A stretch of 64,000 nt of DNA from Pyrus communis. Taxonomy: Eukaryota; Streptophyta; Magnoliopsida; Rosales; Rosaceae. The notes under the pieces are model-generated. The model worked only from the letters and a program-made list of their open reading frames with translations, had not been told where the DNA came from and searched no databases. Location: contig NC_084803.1 of assembly GCF_963583255.1 (NCBI RefSeq), forward strand, positions 12,446,478-12,510,477. Direction: 5' to 3'. Position 1 is the first letter of the stretch. Each line of letters begins with the position of its first letter. Positions 10,927 through 21,904 of the stretch are shown here, in pieces. A program made the translations under genes and the position numbers.

Positions 10927-11147
10927 TGGAGTCAAATTGTTTGCCCTCCTTTTATCGTGCCCTTTCCTTTTCCATCTATTCGTGCGGTCATAGTTAAGTC
11001 ACGTCAACATTTTATATTCCTATTGTTTTTTGTCTTATTATTTTTATTAAAAAATTAATATAAAATGTTAAAGTAACTTAACTGTGACCGCACAAATAAA
11101 AAAAGATAAAAAATGTAGGGTAACAAGAGAGGAGGCAATCTGCCTCT
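10927..11147. mobile_element. hAT-type MITE (copy 1) with 8 bp target duplication
   Basis: A 221 bp foldback containing TCAAATTGTTTGCCCTCC near the left end and GGAGGCAATCTGCCTC at the right. Internal arms pair around TGCGGTCATAGTTAAGTCACG and its complement. It is flanked by the 8 bp direct repeat AAATAAAA (10919-10926 and 11148-11155). An 8 bp duplication fits the hAT superfamily. A second copy is at 55166-55388. Confidence 0.8.
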
Positions 11148-11469
11148 AAATAAAATTCGGCATCTCAAAAGTAGTTTTTAGGCTCTGGCTAGGTAGGTTC
11201 GGGTTGTTTTTTTATTTTTTTTAATTATAATTGATTTGGAATTGGGCTGCAGGCCCAATTATATAAAATCCTCCCACCCATTTGATCCATAACGGACGTC
11301 ATTAAGGTGCTTCAAATAAGGGTGTATAAATGAAAATAAAATGTGTGGTTAGCATTTCTCCAAAAGTTATGGTTAATAATATTTGTTAGAACAATTTATG
11401 TGCGGAGTTTGTAAAATCCACTCTAGTTTGATCTTTAGTTAATTCAAAGTAATATTAAAAAATAGGTTT

Positions 11470-11996
11470 AAATGTTAAAATGGTCCATGTGTTGTAGCCA
11501 TATGGCCAATTTAGTTTCTGTGTTTTCTATTTTACTAATTGTGTCCTCGTATTGGTCTCTGTTAGCCAATTAAGGATATTTCATCCAATTTCCTTCAAAA
11601 AATTCGTAAGAAAAATAATATGAGATATAATTACCCTTTCTTTTTACAAAAAAAATACAAAATCAATGAGAAATAATACATAGAAGAGATAAAGCTTCCA
11701 ATCTGAAAAATGATTAAGGTTGTGACATAGAAAAGAGAGGGGATAATGTTAGGGAGGAGGTCGGGGAGTTGGGAGGAGAATAAATTTTCTTTTAATTTTT
11801 AATTTTATTTCATTTTAAAATATTTTAAATCAAATATATTTTTTTTATAATAATTTATGAAAAAAATTTACGGAAATTAGATGCAAATGTCCTTAATTGG
11901 CTAACGAAGATAAACAGAATGACCAAATTGGCCAAATTGAAAACACATGGACTAAATTGACTCAATGACTAAAACACATGGACCATTTTAACATTT
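11470..11996. mobile_element. Foldback DNA element with about 125 bp terminal inverted repeats
   Basis: Bases 11470-11612 reappear inverted at 11872-11996. Both outer ends read AAATGTTAAAATGGTCCATG and both inner ends include TTAGCCAATTAAGGA. The centre is about 260 bp of AT-rich sequence with no frame. Long terminal inverted repeats and no coding capacity suggest a non-autonomous Mutator-like or foldback element. No clear target duplication was found. Confidence 0.7.
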
Positions 11997-12399
11997 ACGA
12001 TTTAAGTGCATGAAGGAGTTTCTATATGTTTTCTATTTTTAGGTATTTGATTATGAATGTAAGGAAAAAACTTACATTCTTGCCGGTTCTATATGTGCAA
12101 GTAAACACATGAAAAAAGTGAAGTAGTGAAAAGATTCACATATTCATATTTTAGTAAACGTATGAAAGTAATGTTAGAGAGATTAAAGTTATAGACTAAG
12201 TTTGGAAACTAAATGATGTGTCACCAATAAGAAATGAGCCCGGTTATTAATGTTTAAGTAATAATCTAATCATCAACTTCCATATCGTTTGGTTTACAAA
12301 ATTTAATCTACGAATTTAATCTTCTAGTATTACTCATTTTTATGTGCCTTTTCTCTCTGATGCACTTGCCTAATTGGTGCTTAAACCTCCCGAAGACAA

Positions 12400-12852
12400 A
12401 TTGGACAAAGGGCTGGTTTGGTATTATTATGCTTTGAAAAAAAACTGCTTCTGCTGTGTTGTGAGAATAAGCGGCTGTGAAATAAAGCAGCAGAGTGTTT
12501 GGTAAATTTTTTGGTAAAAGTGTTTTTGGAAAAAAAAATCAGTATGATAGTGTTTGGTAAACTTTTATGTAAAACAGCAGTGACTGTGTAAAATGACTAA
12601 AAATGGTATAATACTAGATGTGCTATTAATTTAATTTTCTTAACAAATATAGGTTAAATTTCTTTACAATTTTTAATCCATTATTGCTATATTTTTTTTA
12701 TTTCATTCTAGCATTATCTAGTCATTATTCTTACGATATTTTAATCCACTTTGCCATTTTTTATTCCATTCCATTATCCTCTGGTTTTTTTCTTCAATGA
12801 TACATCTGCAAACACTTCATCCAAATCCTCTCTCTCTGAAAAGCTCAAATCA

Positions 12853-12894
<42 letters not shown>

Positions 12895-13650
12895 TAAATT
12901 TTTTTGTGAAAAAACCCAGATCAAAATTCTTCATTTTCGCCGCCACGGAGGTGCCCTAGTCTCGATCGACCGAAACCGGCGCAATGCAGCACAGCGGGTT
13001 CATCTTCAACCCCAATCAGACCATTCAATCAGACAAAAAGTGAATTCGATCGTTGAAATCCGAATCCCTTCCAACGCCGATCAAACGGCTCCGATTTATA
13101 CAAAAGCAGGACCCGATTCGAAGCCAAAACGAACCTTAAAGACTCGGAGCTTCTGGTTCTAGAGAGAGAAAGAAGAGACAGAGACAGAGACTCATGAAGA
13201 GCTCTGCGTATCAAGAAGGAAAAATGGAGGAGGGTATTTATGAGATTGTTAAAGTTTCATTAATTAATTACAGCAAAAATTGAAAGCAAGTCGAGTACCT
13301 GGTACCTGGAAGGCGACAGTGATGTGGCGCTGAGACCGATGGAGAGAAAGGAAAAGGAAGAGGAGGAAGAGGTGTAGCAGCATGAGGGAAGAAGGGTGTG
13401 CGGAGTGTTTTGCGAGAGAGAAAGAGAGAGTGCAAAGTGTAGGAATCAGGAGAAGGAGAAAGGAGGAGGCAGTATTGGAAAATTCAAAAAATTCATTAAC
13501 TTGGTGTTGTAGCTCCGTGTTTTGGATAATAAACGGCTTCTTGAAGCTACAAAATGCAGCTTCTACTTTTTGGCTTTTTTTCATGTGAAACTTTGAAAGA
13601 AAGCTATTTTGGGATGTTTACCAAACACCAAAATCCCTACTAGCTTTTTT
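12400..13650. other. Possible transposon-borne composite region
   Basis: The left part (12411-12560) has the repeated motif GTTTGGTAAA and the right part (13608-13635) has GTTTACCAAACACC, as in many hAT-like plant elements. Between them are a T36 tract (12854-12889), a locally GC-richer block at 12940-13180 with short frames on both strands, and a GA-rich block at 13330-13480. No known domain is visible. The middle could be captured genic sequence, but ends and target duplication were not established. Confidence 0.3.
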
Positions 13651-13703
13651 TTTTTAATCACCTCAATCCCAAACTGCATCAATGTCTCCTCACATACATC
13701 TAG

Positions 13704-14291
13704 CTACATCTCAATGCAATCCCTATGATACACGTGTCGACATCCAAGCATCGCACACTTGTCTTGTTCCTCAAACGTCTCTAAGCAAACAGCACACTCA
13801 TCACCTCCAATGCAAAGTAGTTCACTCTTCTTGCTCATTCGATAGCTGAAGATTGCGTAACACCACAGTCCCAGCTGCCGATGTGGAGTTATCGTGAACA
13901 CCAGCTCCTGGCCAGATTTGATATCATGCGTTAGAGCCGCTTGATCGGAACCGATGATGTACCCGACACAATATGTGATGAGGGCAATTATGAAGATGGG
14001 AAAGAGTAATAGGACGATGGCGAGTGAGATCAGCAAATAAAGTAAGACCGGCGTGAATACGGCCATGAAACACATTAATTAAGATGAGGACGGTATGAAG
14101 CCGAGACAATATCCGATAGGACAAACCACATTTTCTTCAAGTAGAAGGTAGGGATGATGGAGAGGACGATGAATATTATGATGAAAAGAATAAGCGAAGA
14201 GTATTTGTTTCCCCAGAATGTCTATGAATTGCATCAGTGCGGAGGATGGAGATGAAGGAAAAAGGAGAAAATGATGAACCAGTGAATCCAC
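13704..14291 (-). pseudogene. Decayed membrane RING-H2 gene with truncated RING
   Basis: The readable frame 14075-13704 encodes hydrophobic segments (about 1-45), then a RING-H2 start with C-x2-C and C-x-H-x2-H-x2-C ligands in place. It stops at a TAG (13706-13704) exactly where RING-H2 domains carry a conserved Trp (CIEM-stop-L). The last two Cys ligands are not found after the stop. Upstream, 14291-14079 holds another hydrophobic frame starting with ATG in a different phase, so at least one frameshift separates the N-terminus from the RING part. A TATATATA box lies at about 14339-14348, 50-60 bp before that ATG, which suggests a once-complete gene. Alternatively a short truncated RING protein is made. 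The tandem ATL genes are not close relatives. Confidence 0.6.
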
Positions 14292-14532
14292 GACTACCGA
14301 GCTGAGTTTGATAGATGAGTTATGCTTGTCTTTGTTTGTTATATATAGAATAGTGTAGTTTCCAAAACTACAAGGGATTGGGTTATTCCTGAAAGGGAAG
14401 GGAAAAGAGGAAACCTAAACGAAAGAGGAAAATTTAGTAAGATTAGGCTAAAGGTATGCTGGCTTTTACTGTTTAAGTAGGGCTACGTGAGTAAGATGGA
14501 CACGCGGTCGTGGAAATGTTTTGAGTCTTTTA

Positions 14533-15286
14533 GAGCAGCTCCAGCGGGAGCTTTTGCCCGATGGACAAGCTTCAGCACAATGCCTGATTGCCCGAGGGAG
14601 GAAGTCCAGCGTTGGCTGGCGAGGGAGCCCGAGCAGGCTTGAGCGCCAGGCCAGTGGATTCGTGCCATCCCGAGAACCTGAGGTGGTTCTGACGTCAGAC
14701 GCCTTTTTTAATTTTTTTTTATCAGGTTCTGGACTGGTGAGCCCGAAAACGAGGAAATTGCAGTTGGATGCGCAGAGGTGGGTGAGGGCGGAGGATATAG
14801 AGGTGAGTTCCGGCGGGGACATGTGGGGTGCTGACGAGGTGTTTGATGATGGAATGGCGTAGTGAAGAAGTGCGTCCATGACAGCGGGCGGGAGGGGGAG
14901 TATGGAGGTAGGGGTAAGGGATGAGGTGGGGAGGGTTTGGTGAATGGTGGTGCTGATGAGAGTGAGGGTGAATGCGAGGGTGAAGAAGGTGAAGAAGAAG
15001 AGGAGCCACAGGCGGTGGCTTTCGCCGTTTGTCGATTACTTGGTGTTCATTTCAACACAGAGAGAGAGAAAGACCGATGCTGCTTTTGCTTTGTCTTTTT
15101 TTAATTATCTTGGTATTATTTTATGAATAAAAAAATACCAATATTTTATTGCCTATTGTCAGGGCTATTGAAGTGCAACGGTAGAGATGCAAAAGGCGGT
15201 TACTGTTCATTAAGGGCAGTTACTGTTCACTAGGTGGATAGTATAGTGTATTGCCTGGGGGGGCCTTTCCCACGGTGGAACTGCTC
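14533..15286. mobile_element. Non-autonomous PIF/Harbinger element, 754 bp
   Basis: The ends are GAGCAGCTCCA (14533) and its imperfect complement TGGAACTGCTC (15286), flanked by the 3 bp duplication TTA at 14530-14532 and 15287-15289. The interior is unusually GC-rich for the window and gives open frames on both strands that resemble no protein. Two related elements are at 33111-37634 and 48957-49824. Confidence 0.8.
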
Positions 15287-15289
15287 TTA

Positions 15290-15765
15290 ATTTATACAAA
15301 TCGTTACCCTTGGTCAAATTGTTTATTCCCTTCTTTATTTTTCCCGACTTTAATATATCCGTTTTTTTTTTTTTTTACAATATACTTATATTTTTCTTCA
15401 TTTGTAAGAGAGACAATTTTAGGATTGAATTTTATGAATTGCGAGTTTGATATCAATTGAAATGGTTGTTTCATTGTGTGTCTTAATCCAAATCTCAAAC
15501 CCCTTAGTGGCACATTCAATATTTAGACACACTTATTGACATGTTCTCTAATGGAGATGAGATCTATTATTTGTGTAAAACTGTAAAGATCCCTAAATTC
15601 TGAACAGCCAAGGAAAAGCGAGAGGAAAAAAAAACACACAAATGTTATTTTTGCCACGTTTTTTTTTTACCATATTTGTATTAACTCTAACATACTCACT
15701 TACTCACATGTGTTAATGAACCTTACCTTTATTAGAAAAATGATACAAATGTGGCAAGTGTAACA
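15290..15765. other. AT-rich spacer
   Basis: No gene, repeat boundary or RNA signal recognised; contains short T tracts. Confidence 0.6.
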
Positions 15766-16550
15766 TTACTCAAAACAAAACAAGCATGCATGCAGTAGAT
15801 TATTGACAATTAAAATCAACATGCATGCAAACATGTCAAAGCGGAAGCAAGGAAAATACCAATTATGCCTCAATCTTTTCCTCTTGATGGTTTCATACAC
15901 CGGCAGCCTTCTTGAACTGATCACAAAGCAAGGGCTTCCATCTTCACCATTCCGAAAAGCCCACAACGTCACGAAATGTTGCTTCCCAATGAGTCCATGA
16001 ACATGAACGAAGTTGTTCCAGCCTGCAGTGAGGATATGAATTTACCCGCCCAAAATTTGAACACCATCGGGTAATCTTTACCGTCCATACCATAAATCGT
16101 GACGTGGATGCAGCTGATAAGCTTTTCGTTGGCATTCAACAGTGGGATGAAGTGATTTTCGACATCTTCTTTTTTCATGGTGAGCCGAGTTGCTTTTCAA
16201 ATTAAAGGCTTGCTGCACTCTTGAATTAGGTGTAGAATATGTGGGACATGAGGCACATCAGGAGGGTCATAGTTTCCGTAGAACAAACCTTCTTCTTCTG
16301 GTTTTTGTTTGTTGTTGTAGCCTGTAGGTGTGGTAATTCATTCTGCTCGTAAATCTTCTTCTTCGTTATTCGTTTTCTCTCGGTTCCTAAATACGAGCCT
16401 TTCTTCCCATTTGAGCCAAGCATATTACGTTTATGGCCTCCAATTCACTCGCAGTCTCGGAATCAAGAACCTCTTATGCCTCATTTGTCTAAGATTGCCG
16501 TCGGTTTTTTGTTTATAATCAGGGTCATCATCATGGTCTTGATTAGCCAT
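15766..16550 (-). pseudogene. B3-domain gene relic (copy 1)
   Basis: A decayed relative of plant B3 DNA-binding-domain proteins. An ATG at 16550 opens a frame beginning MANQDHDDDPDYK, but it stops within about 40 codons. The later parts appear in changing frames: an acidic/basic linker near 16430-16260, then EDVENHFIPLL ... GMDGKDYPMVFKFW (16178-16040), then after another shift VTLWAFRNGEDGSPCFVISSRRLPVYETI (15972-15850). An in-frame TGA follows CSKPLI near 16195. These blocks align one to one with copy 2 at 22332-23110. Several frameshifts and stops make it non-functional. B3 proteins bind DNA in the nucleus; no role remains here. Confidence 0.75.
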
Positions 16551-17305
16551 GTCTGGCCTAGAGCTCTCTCCCAATTTCATATTCTTTTCTTATGATACTC
16601 GAGAGCAAAAGGAAAATCTTATTGGAAGATTTAATGAGAATTTGTGCTGTTTTCTTATTTGTAAAGTAACAATTGGATAGGAATTATAATATTTTTTTTG
16701 GCAATTTTTTATGAGTAGAGTAGGTGTTGTAGGCGCACAACTATGCTATGTGGGTGTAAGGATTGGGTACGTTGTAGAGGGATTGTTTTTTATGGACGTT
16801 TGAGTTTTGCATATGATTCTATAACTTGTAAAAGGGTTTGTTTGGGTTGGAGTAATTTTTTTATGTACCTAGAACACTACTGCATAACATAGCGTTCTAA
16901 TTTTATTCAAATTAAGACATGTAAATTTATTTTTTATTAATATTTCTAGAAGGGGCATATATGAACCCGCCACCCTTATTATTTCATGTTTGGTATTGTT
17001 CATCGACAACTAATGATCGACAAGCCAACTTTGCAGAATCCAACTACATTTGGTTGCTACCTAGTTATGGATAGTTTGCATAACTAGTAGGACGACTAGA
17101 TGAAACTTAAACCAACATATTTTTTTTGCAAAGGCACCCACAAAAGAGGCTCCAAAGGAGCCTTCTGAATGATATCAAGGGACGCTCCTCAAACCATTCA
17201 ACTCTATCCAGACAAAAGATACAAAGTGAACAAGTCGGTGCATCACACCATTGGCTTCACATTTGTTTTGTTCCTATTATATCAAGAAGTTTGTTTGTTT
17301 GTTTG

Positions 17306-17342
<37 letters not shown>

Positions 17343-17680
17343 GTAATGATAGATTGTAACTTAATTGGTATCGAATTCGTCATCTAAGAAATTTCAATTT
17401 AAAACTTCTGACTTACAAGTAAGGATAAAAACCGATAAATCATAAATAGTATTACGTGGTATTAAGAAAGAGCGATAAATCATAAATAGTACTAAGTCGT
17501 ATTAAGAAGAAAACCGATCATATCGTGCTTCTAATTCATGCCAGCTAAAAGTATACTCTAAGACTTTTTTTGGTCCTTATCCCTCCCTAATATCCAATTT
17601 TTGGTTGGGTTGAAATTTAATTAACAGGAGTAGCTGTTACTCCTCCCTTCAAGTAGCTTAAGGCATTACAAAAAAAAGGG
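16551..17680. other. Spacer with a T-tract
   Basis: AT-rich spacer with a T run of about 32 at 17309-17340. After it comes a short stretch (17341-17440) containing TTGGTATCGAATTCGTCATC; a similar phrase occurs at 48822-48850, so this is probably a repeat fragment. No gene seen. Confidence 0.5.
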
Positions 17681-18803
17681 TAAAGTACTACATTAACTAT
17701 TGGTGTCATGACACTTTCATACCTTATCTTTTAAAATTGACAATGTCATACCTTATCTTTAGAATTTGTGCTAATGTTATACCTTTCGTTAGTTTGGCCG
17801 TTTATTTCTCAGTTAAATGCTGACGTGGCTTGATTTGGGACCCATTTTTTTATTAAAAATTTAATAAAATATTATTAAAAACTAAAAAAATCATTTAATA
17901 TTTTTTAAATATTAAAATAATAAAGAAAAGCAAATAAAATAAAAAATAAAAAAAAACCTCAGGTCCGTTTGTCCCTCCCCCCTCTCTCCTCCCCATCTTA
18001 GAAGAAGAGAAAAAAAAAAAAAATCCAAAAACCCAAACCAAACCCAGTTCGTCCCCCCTCCCCCCACCACAAACCCAACCCCCTGCAACCCAGAAAGAAG
18101 GAGGAGGAGGAAGAAGAAGGAAAAAAAAAAAAAAAAAACCCCAACCCAACCCAAAGGAGGAAGAAGAAGAAGAAGAAGGAAACTAAAAAAAAAAAAAAAA
18201 AAAAAAAAAGGGAAACCCAGTTCGTCCTCACCCCCCCCCCCCCCCCCCCCAAAAACCTGCAGAACAAGAACAAGAAGAAGAGAGAGAAGAAGAGAACAAA
18301 TAAAAAAAATAAAAAAAAAGAACCCAGTTCGTCTGTCCCCCCGCACCCACCCTCTTCCCTCCACACCCATTCTCCCCCCATTTTCTTCGCGCCCAAGTTC
18401 TCAACCTTTGGAATCGGCCTGGGTTGCAATTGCAGGAAGGGGGAAGAAGATGAAGATGGGGAGAAGAGAGAGAACGGGGGTGGGGAAGGGGACGAATTGA
18501 TGTTGGTTTTTATTTTTTTATTTTTTTTATTTTTATTATTATTATATATATATATAACTTTTCTTTATTATTTTAATATTTAAAAAATATTAAATGATTT
18601 TTTTTTAGTTTTTAATAATTTTTTAATAAATAATGGGTCCCGAATCAAGTCACATCAGCATTTAACTAATAAATTCACGTCTAGCTAACGGAACGTATAA
18701 CATTGACACAAATTCGTAAGATGAGGTATGACATTGTCAATTTTAAAAGATGAGGTATTAAAGTGTCGTGACACTAATAGTTGAGGTAATTTTTTGTACT
18801 TTA
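17681..18803. mobile_element. Large foldback element with polypurine/polypyrimidine core
   Basis: The terminal inverted arms are about 250 bp long: 17681-17935 and 18555-18803, with outer ends TAAAGTAC and GTACTTTA. They enclose about 620 bp of extreme composition bias, C-rich and A/G-rich on the plus strand. The core has at least three repeats of ACCCAGTTCGTC (about 18043, 18214 and 18324), a related unit near 17961, and a run of 20 C at 18231-18250. The glycine- and phenylalanine-rich frames across the core are translations of low complexity, not genes. The structure fits a non-autonomous Mutator-like or foldback transposon. Confidence 0.7.
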
Positions 18804-18805
18804 GC

Positions 18806-18808
18806 AAA

Positions 18809-18866
<58 letters not shown>
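18806..18866. repeat. Poly(A) plus (TA)n microsatellite
   Basis: About 20 A followed by about 20 TA units, immediately beside the right end of the foldback element. Confidence 0.9.
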
Positions 18867-18869
<3 letters not shown>

Positions 18870-19332
18870 TACCTATTTACTATTTTCATTTGGTGCCAAA
18901 TGAATCTTAGTTTAAAATAAAATTGAATTAATATCGTAATCAGATAATCTCAAGTCCATAAAATTGTGATCAAAATTTAAAAGTTTGGATCATCTGGACA
19001 CAAAGTATGATGAGTCCATGACCTGATTGGATTTTTTGGTATGGAGTAAAAGCCAGCATTAAAGTTGAATACAAGCTGTACAATTTTTTGTGATACAATT
19101 TAACATGTTATCTTACATGACTTTCTTTTCATCTTAATTATTTCACCTCCTATTTCACATTTCAATTTATGTTATTCAATTAGTCTTAAAAACACATAAT
19201 GTACGGTAAAAAAAAAGACTATATGCAAGTCATGTGTTTTATACCTTGATAAAAGAACGATTTGTTATTTTGCACAAGATGGTGCAGTAAAATAAAATTG
19301 TAATATGCTTGTTCGAATTGAGATGGTAGGGA

Positions 19333-19601
19333 TGTAAGATCCCACATCGTCCAACGGAGAGGGGGTGATGTGTCTTATATGTACATGTTTCCATTCCTAT
19401 AGCACGAAGCCTTTTAGGAACTTACTGATTTCGGATTCCATCGGAACTCCGAAGTTAAGCGAGATAGGGCGAGAGCATTCCTAGGATGGATGACCCACTA
19501 GGAAGTTCTCATGCCGAGTTTCCAGAAACAAAACCGTAAGAGAATGGTAAACCAAAAATGAACAATATCGTGTTATGGTGGAACCGCTCTGGGATGTGAC
19601 A
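19333..19601 (+). mobile_element. Cassandra solo LTR carrying a 5S rRNA-like segment
   Basis: The 269 bp LTR begins TGTAAGATCCCACATCG and ends GGGATGTGACA. It is flanked by the 5 bp duplication AGGGA (19328-19332 and 19602-19606). Bases about 19403-19526 resemble plant 5S rRNA, including an A-box-like AAGTTAAGCG (about 19453) and a C-box-like AGGATGGATGACC (about 19484). A 5S-like sequence inside the LTR is the hallmark of Cassandra TRIM elements. No second LTR or internal region is present, so this is a recombination-derived solo LTR. Confidence 0.92.
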
Positions 19602-19828
19602 AGGGAAGTAATTAAAACTCTCAATCTAGCTTGTTTGTGTAAGTTACAAATAAGACTTTTATAAATATATAATTGAGTGTTCGCGGTTGATTTAAACTAA
19701 CAAACATGATTGAAAATGTCAAATTTGTTGATCATGCACATGTTTGTATTTGTATTGAAAATGAGACTGACTCACTGATTGAAGAACAAGCAGATCGACT
19801 TACAGAACCCTTGACTCCATCGCATTTC

Positions 19829-20419
19829 TGTTGGATAGTGGCCAAATTAGGCTAGGAAACAAAACAATATTGATGAGGGAACATCATGATGAGAATTATG
19901 TTTCCTTGTTTTGTGGCTTGTTTTGTGGCTTGTTTTGTGGCTTACTTTGCTCCTTGTTTTGTGGCTTTTTCAAAGCCATAATTATTTGGCTAGGTATTAA
20001 AAGGAATGGATGGAGGAAGGGAAATCATCCAAGGAAGAGATGTAAAGCATCCAAAGAGATGGTGAGAGCATTTGGCTCTACCATGGGTAAGGGTGAGAGA
20101 AATCAAGAGAGCTAGAGTGAAAGATCTCTTGTGAAAGAACTCTTGGGGTAGAGTGAGGCTCTTGGGAAAATTCTGTGAGTGGGTGTACAAAGGATATGGG
20201 ATTGGGTTATGTCGATTTAACTCATGTGTAACTTGTACTGTTTTTTTCTCATAGTGAAGAGCAATATCTCTCCGAGGACGTAGGCAGGTTTTTGCCGAAC
20301 CTCGTAAATTTCTTGGTGTCTTTATTTCTTGTATTTTATTTTGTTCAACTGTGTGTGATTTTGGTGAGGTTGTAATCTGAATCTCGGTTCCGCACTAACG
20401 AACGGGCCAAGGCACAACA
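19829..20419 (+). repeat. Left LTR (591 bp)
   Basis: It differs from the right LTR by four substitutions and by one extra TTGTTTTGTGGC unit in a short internal tandem array near 19908-19945. Confidence 0.92.
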
Positions 20420-21325
20420 ATTGGTATCAGAGCATCGTTGGGGGCTTTGGTTCGTTGGAGGTCCAGATTTGTTGTTCACCATGGAATTTTCAGTTGAGCA
20501 GTTTAAAGGGAGAGGCGGTTTTGTTCTTGGTAAAGGAGAGTAATGGAAGCATGAAGAAATGGAAGCCGTGTTTAGGGATGCTTGGATCAACTGCGAAAGT
20601 TGATGTTGAGGAAGAAGACAAAGGCCTCTTTCTTCTTACCTCACTTTCAGATTTGTACGAGAACCTTGTGAAACTTTACTGCAAGGAAAGAAACAGTAAG
20701 TTTGGAGCAGGTGCAAGCTTCTTTGGTGTTGAATGATACACACAAGAGACCATGGATGATGGTGGGCACAAGACTGCTTAAGCTATTCAAGGTTGAAATC
20801 GTGGAAGAAAATTGGAAAGAGGATCTGAGAGAGACAGCAGGTTCGGATCCGGTTCCGGAGGCAAGGGTCCACAGTGCTACGGGTGCAAGGCCGGGTTAGC
20901 AAGTTTGTGGTGGAAGACTTTGAGTATGCCCTCTAGGTACTCGAAGCAACACTTCTCTTGGTGATGTTTAGTCTCAAATGTTGCAGGGGTTTTGCAGCAG
21001 GTGGAGCTATGGGATTCACAGGTGATGAGAAAGTCCTGAGGTAGGAGGAAGTGTGAGGAATGTTTGTCTGGCTCGACGGGTGTTGTTGGAAATGGGTGCA
21101 CTGACAAGTTTCAAAGTTGCAGACAATGAAGAGGAGGAAAACCTGCTCGAGGAGACGAGGATGTGTCGAGATCCTGTCTGAAGCTAAATGTTTTTTTTTG
21201 CTTGCAGCAGCTGCACATGCATTGGCAGTGACTGAATCGGAACAGGACCAACGAGGTTGATTCAGAGTGTGCATGCTGGTACGTAAGGCCAATGGACTTT
21301 GGTACAATTTGGCCAAGGTGGAGAT

Positions 21326-21904
21326 TGTTGGATAGTGGCCAAATTAGGCTAAGAAACAAAACAATATTGATGAGGGAACATCATGATGAGAATTATGTTT
21401 CCTTGTTTTGTGGCTTGTTTTGTGGCTTACTTTGCTCCTTGTTTTGTGGCTTTTTCAAAGCCATAATTATTTGGCTAGGTATTAAAAGGAATGGATGGAG
21501 GAAGGGAAATCATCCAAGGAAGAGATGTAAAGCATCCAAAGAGATGGTGAGAGCATTTGGCTCTACCATGGGTAAGGGTGAGAGAAATCAAGAGAGCTAG
21601 AGTGAAAGATCTCTTGTGAAAGAACTCTTGGGGTAGAGTGAGGCTCTTGGGAAAATTCTGTGAGTGGGTGTACAAGGGATATGGGATTGGGTTATGTCGA
21701 TTTAACTCATGTGTAACTTGTACTGTTTTTTTCTCATAGTGAAGAGCAATATCTCTCCGAGGACGTAGGCAGGTTTTTGCCGAACCTCGTAAATTTCTCG
21801 GTGTCTTTAATTCTTGTATTTTATTTTGTTCAACTGTGTGTGATTTTGGTGAGGTTGTAATCTGAATCTCGGTTCCGCACTAACGAACGGGCCAAGGCAC
21901 AACA
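21326..21904 (+). repeat. Right LTR (579 bp)
   Basis: Direct repeat of 19829-20419, shorter by exactly one 12 bp unit. Confidence 0.92.

Larger units (their letters stand above)
19829..21904 (+). mobile_element. Complete non-autonomous LTR retroelement, 2,076 bp
   Basis: The two LTRs (19829-20419 and 21326-21904) both start TGTTGGATAG and end GGCACAACA. The target duplication ATTTC is at 19824-19828 and 21905-21909. The primer-binding site TGGTATCAGAGC (20422-20433) follows the left LTR by two bases and matches initiator tRNA-Met. A purine-rich tract (about 21315-21325) precedes the right LTR. The 906 bp interior begins a frame reading MEFSVEQFKGRGGFVLGKGE that stops at once; this resembles the start of a Copia gag, but no gag-pol remains. 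The LTRs differ by four substitutions and one 12 bp unit, so insertion was recent. It must rely on a helper for movement. Confidence 0.92.

Noticed and set aside
12797..13162. 121-codon frame with a poly-Phe run
   Set aside because: The frame crosses a T36 tract and has no recognisable domain.
14521..15009. Overlapping open frames on both strands
   Set aside because: They lie inside a GC-rich non-autonomous Harbinger element and match no protein.
17895..18429. Glycine/phenylalanine-rich open frames on the minus strand
   Set aside because: They are translations of the polypurine core of a foldback element; all frames are open because stops are rare in such sequence.
19403..19526. 5S rRNA gene
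   Set aside because: The similarity lies inside an LTR with TG...CA ends and a 5 bp target duplication, so it is a Cassandra LTR.
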